DNA of 13,095 bases from Polycyclovorans sp046565985. GTDB lineage: Bacteria > Pseudomonadota > Gammaproteobacteria > Nevskiales > Nevskiaceae. The notes beneath the pieces were generated by a model, which worked only from the letters and a program-made list of their open reading frames with translations, was not told where the DNA came from and made no database searches. The position numbers and the translations under genes were made by a program. How positions within the stretch are numbered: position 1 is the stretch's first letter; each line of letters starts with the position of its first letter. Of this stretch, positions 1 through 6,626 are shown piece after piece. Location of the stretch: NCBI GenBank assembly GCA_046565985.1, contig JBKHXN010000093.1:1-13095 (forward strand), in the 5' to 3' direction.

Positions 1-1470
<1,470 letters not shown>

Positions 1471-1477
1471 GCGCGGC

Positions 1478-1516
1478 GTCGCCGTCCGGCCCCCTGCACG
1501 CGGGCCGGACGGTGAC
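1478..1516. terminator. GC-rich hairpin between convergent ilvA and cupin genes
   Basis: Bases 1478-1492 pair with 1502-1516: 15 pairs with one G-T wobble around a 9-nt loop. The core arms are CCGTCCGGCCC and GGGCCGGACGG. It lies 8 nt after the ilvA stop and 11 nt before the end of the opposing cupin gene, the expected place for a bidirectional terminator. There is no clean T tract on either side (plus side continues GGGCTGCTGCCTTAC), so efficiency as an intrinsic terminator is uncertain. Confidence 0.65.
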
Positions 1517-1527
1517 GGGCTGCTGCC

Positions 1528-1989
1528 TTACTTCACCCCGCCGGCGCTGGGGACGGCGTCTATGGGGGAATCAAACGCGATGAACAGCACGCAGGGCGCG
1601 CCCTTTGCACAGTAGGCCGTGTGCGGCAGTTTGGGCGGGCCGTAGGCGTACATCCCGGGCTTGAGGTCAACGGGCTTGTGGCCGTCGTAGCTCACCTTCA
1701 ATTGCCCGGATACCAGCACCATGCGCTCTGCCGAGGTATGCCAGTGATGCGGGATGGTGAAATCGGCGGGCACCTTGAAGAACACATCGGCGTTGCTCCC
1801 AGCCGGATTGCCGTGTAGCACGGCGATCTCGCAGCCCTTGGGGATGAAGTCCGGGCACGGGCCCCACTGCAGCTGCGCGTCCTTGAAGGCCAGGGCCAGC
1901 GCCGGGTCGGGCGCCGGCGGCTCGGCCTGGGCAAACGGGCTGCCGAGCAGCAGCAGGGCGGGGAGCATGAAGCGTAATGACGTGTACAT
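1528..1989 (-). CDS. Secreted cupin-domain protein
   Basis: Small single-domain cupin (153 aa) with an N-terminal signal peptide (MYTSLRFMLPALLLLGSPFAQA, likely cleaved after AQA), so probably periplasmic. Cupin motif 1 is visible as HWH-TSAE-RMVLVSG and motif 2 as GMYAYGPPKLPHTAY; the two motif-1 histidines, the glutamate and the motif-2 histidine would form a normal metal site. Four cysteines (CPDF, GCEI, YCAK, PCVL) could form two disulfides in the periplasm. I chose the ATG at 1989 because AGGAGGT at 1995-2001 sits 5 nt upstream and it starts exactly at a signal peptide; an in-frame ATG at 2046 would add 19 residues that spoil the signal sequence. Substrate and function cannot be read from the sequence; similar proteins are annotated only as cupin-domain proteins. 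It lies 128 nt downstream of the EVE gene and is probably transcribed separately. Confidence 0.88.
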   Translation of the reverse strand: MYTSLRFMLPALLLLGSPFAQAEPPAPDPALALAFKDAQLQWGPCPDFIPKGCEIAVLHGNPAGSNADVFFKVPADFTIPHHWHTSAERMVLVSGQLKVSYDGHKPVDLKPGMYAYGPPKLPHTAYCAKGAPCVLFIAFDSPIDAVPSAGGVK

Positions 1990-2055
1990 CGGGCACCTCC
2001 TCTGAGGATGAATCACGCACTTTCCGTCACAACCGGCCATCGTCACTTGCCTGTG

Positions 2056-2076
2056 GGCCGCCGGTCGCTGGCGGCC
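2056..2076. repeat. Perfect 7-bp inverted repeat between EVE and cupin genes
   Basis: GGCCGCC at 2056-2062 and GGCGGCC at 2070-2076 form a perfect stem around a 7-nt loop. It lies in the 128-nt gap between the EVE gene (ending at 2118) and the cupin start (1989), 42 nt past the EVE stop. It could end the zapA-cyclo-ligase-EVE transcript, but no T-run follows on either strand. In a GC-rich gap such a short repeat could arise by chance. Confidence 0.35.
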
Positions 2077-2117
2077 AATCTACGCTTCCGCGGCCCGCCC
2101 CGCGAGCCACCCCGGAT

Positions 2118-2603
2118 TCAGCCGCCGGGCGGCGGCGGCCGGGTTTCCAGCTCCAGCAGGTAGGCCCAATGTTCCGGGCGTACCGGCATCACCGAGAGGC
2201 GGTTGCCCGGAGCGAGCAGCTGGAAGCCCTTGAGCCGGCGCTCGTGCCGGCGCAGCTCGGCGAGGCTCAGCGGGCGGCGCAGGGTGCGCTGGTAGCGGAC
2301 GTCCACCAGCAGCCAGCGCGGTTCCTCGGGCTTGCTCTTCGGGTCGTAGTGGTGGTGTTGCGGGTCGAACTGCGTCGGGTCCGGGTAGGCACGGCTGGCG
2401 ATGGTCATCAGCCCGTAGATGCCGGGGACTTCGCAGTTGGAGTGGTAGAAGAAGGCCTCATCGCCAGGCTGCATCTGGTCGCGCATCATGTTGCGCACCT
2501 GGTAGTTGCGCACCCCGTCCCAGGGTTCGGTCTGGCGCGGGCGGCGCTTGAGATCGTCGATGGAAAAGGACTCAGGTTCGGACTTCATCAGCCAGTAGGC
2601 CAT
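2118..2603 (-). CDS. EVE-domain protein (thymocyte nuclear protein 1-like)
   Basis: A 161-aa protein that is almost entirely one EVE domain, a PUA-like fold. It opens with the family signature MAYWLMKSEPESFSIDDL and continues through WDGVRNYQVRNMM, GDEAFFYHSN, GIYGLM and the conserved WLLVDV and RLSVMPV strands. EVE domains in other proteins bind modified bases in nucleic acid; the ligand of this stand-alone bacterial form is not known to me. The ATG at 2603 has GAGGA with 5-nt spacing. It overlaps the end of the upstream cyclo-ligase gene by 16 nt, so the two are almost certainly co-transcribed and probably translationally coupled. Length is normal for the family; the last few residues (RPPPPGG) are a low-complexity tail. 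Confidence 0.93.
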   Translation of the reverse strand: MAYWLMKSEPESFSIDDLKRRPRQTEPWDGVRNYQVRNMMRDQMQPGDEAFFYHSNCEVPGIYGLMTIASRAYPDPTQFDPQHHHYDPKSKPEEPRWLLVDVRYQRTLRRPLSLAELRRHERRLKGFQLLAPGNRLSVMPVRPEHWAYLLELETRPPPPGG

Positions 2604-3181
2604 TGGATTCCTCGGTCGGTGACGATGCAGTGCAGGGGGACGTCCCAGGCCGCCGCCGGCACCCGGGCGACCTGCTGGGTGGCGTAGGCGTAGCCGATGC
2701 GCCGCGGCCGGCAGCGCAGGCGCTGCGGGCCCAGAACACGGTCGTAATGTCCGCCGCCCTGGCCGAGCCGCTGGCCGGCGGCGTCAAACCCCAGCAGCGG
2801 CAGCAGCACGGCGGCCAGCCGGTTGACGGGCAGGCGTACCGCGCGGACCGGTTCCAGCAGGCCCAGGCGCCGGCGGCGCAGCGGCGTGTCGGGGTCCAGC
2901 CGCACGAAGTGCAGGCCACCCGGACGCAGACGGGGCACGTAGAGGCTGAAGCCCTGCGCGCGCGCGGCCTCGATCAGCGGGCGGCAGTCCAGCTCCGCGC
3001 CGGTGGCCAGGTACACGGCGATGCGGCGCGGCCTGAGCCCGCGCAGGACGCAGAGCAGGTAGCGGGCGGCGCGAGCGGCGGCCTGCCGGCGCTGCGCGGG
3101 CGTGAGCGCCCGGCGCGCCTGACGCAGCCGCTGACGCAGCTGCGCTTTCGATTCAAGGGTGTCTCCCGCCTGTGCCGTCAT
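2588..3181 (-). CDS. ygfA: 5-formyltetrahydrofolate cyclo-ligase (MTHFS family)
   Basis: ATP-dependent cytoplasmic enzyme that converts 5-formyl-THF to 5,10-methenyl-THF, returning stored folate to the one-carbon pool. The protein is 197 aa, normal for the family. Visible landmarks are the N-terminal helix LRQRLRQARRALTPAQR, the strand AVYLATGAELDCRPLI, LYVPRL, LLPLLGFDAAGQRLG, and the ATP-binding signature GQGGGHYDR near the C-terminus, followed by IGYAYATQ and WDVPLH. The ATG at 3181 is preferred: AGGTGA at 3190-3195 is 8 nt upstream and no other ATG/GTG/TTG lies between it and the conserved helix. A longer reading to 3295 would translate most of the 6S RNA and is rejected. Both the ribosome binding site and the first seven codons lie inside the predicted 6S RNA. 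It lies downstream of zapA and 6S, as in E. coli zapA-ssrS-ygfA (ygfA is also called fau). Confidence 0.93.
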   Translation of the reverse strand: MTAQAGDTLESKAQLRQRLRQARRALTPAQRRQAAARAARYLLCVLRGLRPRRIAVYLATGAELDCRPLIEAARAQGFSLYVPRLRPGGLHFVRLDPDTPLRRRRLGLLEPVRAVRLPVNRLAAVLLPLLGFDAAGQRLGQGGGHYDRVLGPQRLRCRPRRIGYAYATQQVARVPAAAWDVPLHCIVTDRGIQWPTG

Positions 3182-3342
3182 TTGCTCTGTCACCTTGAGA
3201 CGAGGTCTCAAGTGGGCGCCGCGTCGTGTTATCGGGCTTCCCGCTACGAGGCGGGCCTGCACGCCAAACACGGGTAGGCTCCCGGGGTATGCCAATTAGG
3301 CTCAAGGGGTTGGGAGCATCTGCCGTACACCGCAGGAGACAC
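3159..3342 (-). ncRNA. ssrS: 6S RNA
   Basis: 6S RNA binds sigma-70 RNA polymerase holoenzyme by mimicking an open promoter and restrains transcription in stationary phase. Evidence is position (between zapA and 5-formyl-THF cyclo-ligase, as in E. coli) plus sequence and fold. An 11-bp closing stem pairs 3332-3342 with 3159-3169, giving 184 nt, the E. coli length. Within it, on the minus strand, are the conserved CCCTTGAGCC followed by CATACC on the 5' side of the central bubble; an apical GCCCGC...GCGGG hairpin continuing into GAAGCC, which matches E. coli GAGAAGCC; and the hairpin CACTTGAGAC / GTCTCAAGGTG (3191-3214) followed by ACAG, equivalent to the E. coli CACCTTGAACC...GGTTCAAGGGTTACAG hairpin. 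A product RNA copied from the bubble would start near 3295 and read ATTAGGCTCAAG. Exact ends are inferred from the closing stem. Confidence 0.92.
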
Positions 3343-3348
3343 GTCCGG

Positions 3349-3354
3349 ATGATA
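3349..3354 (-). promoter_or_regulatory. -10 box of the 6S RNA promoter
   Basis: TATCAT on the minus strand (3354 down to 3349) lies 6 nt before the predicted 6S 5' end at 3342, the normal distance for a sigma-70 -10 element. It sits immediately downstream of the zapA stop codon (3358-3360), so the promoter reaches back into zapA. No good -35 hexamer is found at 16-18 nt; the region reads CCACCC there. 6S may also be made by processing of the zapA transcript. Confidence 0.55.
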
Positions 3355-3357
3355 CCG

Positions 3358-3672
3358 TTATTCCAGCGCCAGGGTGGAGTCGATGTCCAGGCGCAGTTGC
3401 TGGATGCGGTTCACCGCCTCGGTGTGGGGCGCGCCCACGCCTTCGGTGCCCTTGAGTTCCAGCAGTTCGCGGGCGATGTTGAGCGCGGCCATGATGGCGA
3501 TCTTCTCCGCGCCCAGCGCCTTGCCGCGGCGGCGGATGGTCATCATGCGTTCGTTGAGGAAGTCGGCCGAGCGCACCAGCGCCTCGTGCTCTTCCTGCGG
3601 GCAGGCCACGGCGTATTCCTTGCCCATGATGCGCACGGTGACGCTCAGCGAGTCCTTGGTGGCGGTGCTCAT
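3358..3672 (-). CDS. zapA: Cell division protein ZapA
   Basis: A 104-aa FtsZ-associated protein that bundles FtsZ protofilaments and stabilises the Z ring. The N-terminal FtsZ-binding head contains the family pattern SVTVRIMGKEYAVACPQEE and LVRSADFLNERM; a helical region (KIAIMAALNIARELLEL) and a C-terminal coiled coil (AVNRIQQLRLDIDSTLALE) follow. Length is typical. The ATG at 3672 overlaps the stop of the upstream coiled-coil gene as ATGA (3669-3672), indicating translational coupling. 6S RNA starts 16 nt after its stop. The neighbourhood matches the usual zapA locus of Gammaproteobacteria. Confidence 0.95.
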   Translation of the reverse strand: MSTATKDSLSVTVRIMGKEYAVACPQEEHEALVRSADFLNERMMTIRRRGKALGAEKIAIMAALNIARELLELKGTEGVGAPHTEAVNRIQQLRLDIDSTLALE

Positions 3673-3866
3673 GAGGATTCCGGCTCCGTTTCCAGTGCAC
3701 GGATGCGCTCCACGATGCCCTCGATGCGGCGCCGCAGTTCGGTATTGAGCGCCAGCATCCGGTCACGCTCCTGCAATGCACGCTTGAGCTCCAGGCGGGC
3801 CTGACCGTAGGCGGTCATCAGGCGCTGGACGCGGTCCTCGAGCTGCTGGAGTTCGGTATCGAGCAT
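3669..3866 (-). CDS. Small coiled-coil protein upstream of zapA (TIGR02449-like)
   Basis: A 65-aa protein made almost wholly of one predicted coiled coil: MLDTELQQLEDRVQRLMTAY, then LELKRALQERDRMLALNTELRRRIEGIVERIRALE, with leucine/isoleucine/valine heptads and charged residues between. It resembles the short conserved hypothetical family TIGR02449 that commonly precedes zapA in Gammaproteobacteria; similarity to the cell-division coiled coil ZapB is in size and architecture only. I chose the ATG at 3866 because the coiled coil starts there; the frame stays open to 3914, but that extension (MRRLPYTGASLFCVLT) crosses the likely promoter. No clear Shine-Dalgarno sequence is visible. Coupling to zapA by an ATGA overlap suggests a role in Z-ring assembly, which is inference. 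Confidence 0.85.
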   Translation of the reverse strand: MLDTELQQLEDRVQRLMTAYGQARLELKRALQERDRMLALNTELRRRIEGIVERIRALETEPESS

Positions 3867-3893
3867 GGTCAACACGCAGAAAAGCGACGCCCC

Positions 3894-3899
3894 AGTATA
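3894..3899 (-). promoter_or_regulatory. Possible -10 box for the coiled-coil/zapA operon
   Basis: TATACT on the minus strand (3899 down to 3894) differs from TATAAT at one base and is 27 nt from the chosen ATG. No convincing -35 lies 16-18 nt upstream (that stretch is inside the inverted repeat 3904-3942), so this is a weak call. Confidence 0.4.
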
Positions 3900-3903
3900 A
3901 GGG

Positions 3904-3942
3904 AGCCTCCGCAAAACGTCGCTCGCAACGTTTGCGGAGGCT
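3904..3942. terminator. 14-bp inverted repeat after the Do-type protease gene
   Basis: Arms 3904-3918 and 3929-3942 pair over 14 bp (AGCCTCCGCAAA, one bulged A, CG; against CGTTTGCGGAGGCT) around a 10-nt loop. It lies 36 nt beyond the protease stop and 5 nt upstream of the putative -10 box for the zapA operon. The position fits a terminator for the protease gene, but on the minus strand the stem is followed by CCCTTATAC with no T-run. A protein-binding operator for the zapA operon is an alternative reading. Confidence 0.5.
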
Positions 3943-3978
3943 ACCAGGGTCGTCGCCTGCGCGGCAGGCCCGCGCGGA

Positions 3979-5379
3979 CTACTGGATGATCAGGAACAGC
4001 GCGCCCGGGCCGCGGCGGATGTGCAGCAGCAGTTCCCCGCCCTTGGTGCTGGCCAGCTTCTGGAAATCCTCCAGTCCCTTCACCGGCTGGCGGTTGACGC
4101 CGATGATGATGTCGCCCTCGCGCAGGCCACTGCGCGCGGCGGGGGAGCGGGGGTCTATGCGCTGCACCTGCACGCCGCCGGTATCGCCCGGCAGACGGGT
4201 GCTGGGGTTGGGCGCGCCGAAGGTGGCGCCGGCCAGGCGCGGGTGCAGGCTTTCGGCGGCGGCCAGTTCCTCGTCCTTGCCGATGGTGACGGTGACCTTG
4301 CGGGTCTTGCCGCCGCGCAGCAGGCTCAGTTCCACTTTCTCGCCCACGCGCATCAGGCCCACCATGTTGCGCAGCTGGAGGAAATCGGCGATCTCCTTGC
4401 CGTTGGCCTCGAGGATCACGTCCTCGGCCTTGAGCCCGGCCTTGTCGGCGGGAGAATCCGGCACCACGCGGGTGACGACCGCTCCGCGCGTGCTCTTGAG
4501 GCCGAAGGCCTTGGCCAGTTCCGGCGTCAGGTTCTGGCCGTTGATGCCGATGCGCCCGCGCTGCACGCTGCCGAATTCGATCAGCTGCTTCATCACGCTG
4601 TCGGCGAGGTTGGTGGGGATGGCGAAGCCGATGCCGATGTTGCCGCCGGAGCGCGACAGGATCATGGAGTTGATGCCCACCAGCTCGCCGCGCAGGTTGA
4701 CCAGCGCGCCGCCGGAATTGCCGGGATTGATGCTGGCGTCGGTCTGGATGAAGTCTTCATAGCCGTCGCCGATGCCCTGGCGCCCCAGTCCGGAGACGAT
4801 GCCACTGGTCACCGTCTGGCGCAGGCCGAAGGGCGAGCCGATGGCGACCACGTAATCACCCACTTCGAGCTTGCTCGAATCCGACAGCGGCAGGGCGATG
4901 AGTTTGTCGGCCTTGATCTGCAGCACCGCGATGTCGGTCTCCGGATCCTTGCCGATCAGCTTGGCCTCGAACTCGCGGTCATCGTTCAGGCGTACCTTGA
5001 TGGTGTCGGCCTGGTCCACGACGTGGCTGTTGGTGAGGATGTAGCCCTTGGCCGCGTCCACGATCACGCCGGAGCCGATGGACTGCGCCTCACGTTCCTG
5101 CGGCTGTTCCGGCACGCCGAAGAAGCGGCGGAAGAAGGGGTCTTCCATGAACGGGCCGAGTGGCGTCTGCACCTGCTGCTTGCTGGTCACCGAGATGTTC
5201 ACCACCGCCGGCATGGTCTGCTTGAGCATGGGCGCCAGAGACGGCAGGCCCTGCTGCTGCAGCGGCGGGATCTCGGCGCGCGCTGGCTCCGGGCTGCTGC
5301 CGAGGATCAGGGCGGCGCCCACCAGGGAGGCCGAGACGGCCAGCGGCGCCAGGATGTTGAGCATGAGTTGTCGTGACAT
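3979..5379 (-). CDS. degQ: Do-type periplasmic serine endoprotease (DegQ/MucD family)
   Basis: Envelope quality-control protease/chaperone that degrades misfolded periplasmic proteins. The 466-aa protein has a signal peptide (hydrophobic LAVSASLVGAALIL, likely cleavage after ARA at residue 35). A trypsin-like domain follows with a complete triad: His119 (TNSHVVD), Asp149 (ETDIAV), Ser222 (GNSGGAL). PDZ1 spans about 275-367 (GRIGINGQNLTPELAKAFGL...GAVV..V..DSPADKAGL) and PDZ2 about 385-464, ending in LFLIIQ as in this family. Length fits DegQ/MucD; the long LA-loop insertion of E. coli DegP is not evident, so DegQ or MucD is the better name, though the symbol is approximate. The ATG at 5379 has AAGGA 6 nt upstream. 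A sigma-E-like promoter is present at 5424-5449, consistent with induction by envelope stress. Confidence 0.93.
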   Translation of the reverse strand: MSRQLMLNILAPLAVSASLVGAALILGSSPEPARAEIPPLQQQGLPSLAPMLKQTMPAVVNISVTSKQQVQTPLGPFMEDPFFRRFFGVPEQPQEREAQSIGSGVIVDAAKGYILTNSHVVDQADTIKVRLNDDREFEAKLIGKDPETDIAVLQIKADKLIALPLSDSSKLEVGDYVVAIGSPFGLRQTVTSGIVSGLGRQGIGDGYEDFIQTDASINPGNSGGALVNLRGELVGINSMILSRSGGNIGIGFAIPTNLADSVMKQLIEFGSVQRGRIGINGQNLTPELAKAFGLKSTRGAVVTRVVPDSPADKAGLKAEDVILEANGKEIADFLQLRNMVGLMRVGEKVELSLLRGGKTRKVTVTIGKDEELAAAESLHPRLAGATFGAPNPSTRLPGDTGGVQVQRIDPRSPAARSGLREGDIIIGVNRQPVKGLEDFQKLASTKGGELLLHIRRGPGALFLIIQ

Positions 5380-5402
5380 TGAGTGTCCTTCTGGAACGGA
5401 TG

Positions 5403-5418
5403 GCTGCCAGACGGCAGC
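5403..5418. repeat. Perfect 6-bp hairpin in the protease leader
   Basis: GCTGCC (5403-5408), a 4-nt loop, and GGCAGC (5413-5418) form a perfect hairpin. If the sigma-E-like promoter is real, its start site falls at about 5418, so the mRNA would begin with this hairpin. A 5' terminal stem could stabilise the message; it could also serve as a weak terminator for sohB. No T-run follows. Confidence 0.35.
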
Positions 5419-5423
5419 GCGTT

Positions 5424-5449
5424 AAAGACCGTGCGCGTGCCGGCAAGTT
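5424..5449 (-). promoter_or_regulatory. Sigma-E-like promoter for the Do-type protease
   Basis: On the minus strand GAACTT (AACTT at 5449-5445) is followed by exactly 16 nt and then TCTTT (5428-5424). E. coli degP has the same layout: AACTT, 16 nt, TCTGA. The -35 and spacing match the sigma-E (RpoE/AlgU) consensus; the -10 keeps TCT but not the following GA/AA. The ATG is about 40 nt from the expected start site. Function of the downstream gene supports the call. Confidence 0.55.
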
Positions 5450-5456
5450 CGCCGCT

Positions 5457-6497
5457 TCAGACGCCGCGGCGCGACAGACCGCGCGCCACCCCGTCCTGCA
5501 GGGCCAGGCCCAGGCGCACCAGGCCACGCGCCAGGCGGTCGGTGAGACGCTGCGGCTTGCGGTAGCGGATCTCGTAGAGGTCGGCGTCCTTGGCGCGGCG
5601 CAGCAGCCAGTCGTCGCTGGTGAGGATCTCGTCCACCAGTTTCAGCGCCTGGGCGCGGGTGCCGTACCAGTGCTCGCCGGTGGCCACCGCATGGATGTCC
5701 AGCACCGGCCGGTGCTCGGTGACGAACTGCTTGAACAGGGTGTGCGTGTCCTCCAGCTCCTCGCGGAACTTGGCGCGGCCTTCCTCGGTGTTCTCGCCCA
5801 GCATGGTGAGCGTGCGCTTGTAGGCGCCGGCGGTGTGCAGCTCGATGTCCACCTCGTGCTTCTTCAGCAGGCGGTTGAAGTTGGGCAGCTGGGCGACCAC
5901 CCCGATGGAGCCGAGGATGGCGAAGGGTGCGGCGATGATGCGGTCGGCCACGCAGGCCATCAGATAGCCGCCGCTGGCGGCGACCTTGTCCACCGCCACC
6001 GTGAGCTTGAGACCACGCTTGCGCAGGCGCTGCAGCTGCGAGGCCGCCAGGCCGTAGGCGTGGACCAGTCCGCCCTCGCTTTCGAGTTTGAGCAGCACCT
6101 CGTCGTCGTCCCGCGCCACCTGCAGCAGGGCGCTGATCTCCTCGCGCAGGGTATCGGCCGCGCTGGCGTGCAGATCGCCTTCAAACTGCAGGCTGAAGAC
6201 CCGTGGCCGGGGCGGCGCGGAGCCGAGCTTCTCGGCCTTGCGCTTGCGCTTGAGCTCGGCCTTGCGCGCCTTGCGCTGGGCTTTCTGCTCCTGCTCGCTG
6301 AGCAGGTCCATGTTGAGGAAATCCGCCATGTTCTCGAAGCGCTCGTTGAGGTTCTTCACCTCCAGGCGGTCCTGGCCGGCATGGGCGCGGGCTTCGCGCG
6401 CCAGCGCGAACAGGCTGCCGGCCACCAGCAGGATGGCCACCACCCAGGTCGCGGACTTGGCCAGGAACAGGCCGTACTGCAGCAGGAATTCGGTCAC
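5457..6497 (-). CDS. sohB: Inner-membrane S49-family serine peptidase SohB
   Basis: Membrane-anchored peptidase related to signal peptide peptidase SppA, with its active site on the periplasmic side. A single N-terminal transmembrane helix (about residues 8-32 of the 346-aa form, GLFLAKSATWVVAILLVAG) is followed by a charged Lys/Arg-rich linker (EQEQKAQRKARKAELKRKRK), then the peptidase core: LESEGGLVHAYGLAASQLQRL, VDKVAASGGYLMACVAD with nucleophile Ser175, GSIGVVAQLPNFN, and HTAGAYKRTLTMLGENTEEG with catalytic Lys227. It matches E. coli SohB closely along its length. I prefer GTG at 6497: the protein then starts VTEFLLQYGLFLAK like E. coli MELLSEYGLFLAK, and CGGAG lies 6 nt upstream. The ATG at 6533 would add 12 proline-rich residues and has no ribosome binding site. 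Gap to the protease gene downstream is 77 nt and holds that gene's own promoter. Confidence 0.94.
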   Translation of the reverse strand: MTEFLLQYGLFLAKSATWVVAILLVAGSLFALAREARAHAGQDRLEVKNLNERFENMADFLNMDLLSEQEQKAQRKARKAELKRKRKAEKLGSAPPRPRVFSLQFEGDLHASAADTLREEISALLQVARDDDEVLLKLESEGGLVHAYGLAASQLQRLRKRGLKLTVAVDKVAASGGYLMACVADRIIAAPFAILGSIGVVAQLPNFNRLLKKHEVDIELHTAGAYKRTLTMLGENTEEGRAKFREELEDTHTLFKQFVTEHRPVLDIHAVATGEHWYGTRAQALKLVDEILTSDDWLLRRAKDADLYEIRYRKPQRLTDRLARGLVRLGLALQDGVARGLSRRGV

Positions 6498-6626
6498 GTG
6501 AGACTCCGTGGGGGCCGGCGGCGGGTGCGCCATCGCGGCCGGCAGGACAGGAAACGGGGGCGAAGTTTACAACGCGGTTAACATAGCGTCTGTCCGGTTT
6601 GACCCTGATCCTGTGGAGGTTTGCCC
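6498..6626. other. Divergent intergenic region between sohB and the outer-membrane gene
   Basis: This 129-nt gap must hold the promoters of both divergent genes. The most AT-rich part is 6563-6585, which includes TTTACA (6566-6571) and a GTTAAC palindrome (6577-6582). I could not match a -35/-10 pair with 16-18 nt spacing on either strand, so no promoter is called. The only clear signal is GGAGGT at 6615-6620, the ribosome binding site of the outer-membrane gene. Confidence 0.4.

Noticed and set aside
3182..3295. N-terminal extension of the cyclo-ligase to an upstream ATG
   Set aside because: This stretch is the conserved 6S RNA; the extension has no family similarity and ATG 3181 has a Shine-Dalgarno sequence at good spacing.
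4021..5376. A 1.35-kb plus-strand open frame opposite the Do-type protease gene
   Set aside because: Mirrors the protease codon positions, has a low-complexity His/Ala/Gly/Arg composition and no domain. The minus-strand protease has an intact triad and PDZ domains.
5373..6581. A 1.2-kb plus-strand open frame opposite sohB
   Set aside because: Same antisense artefact; the minus strand encodes a near full-length SohB match with catalytic Ser and Lys.
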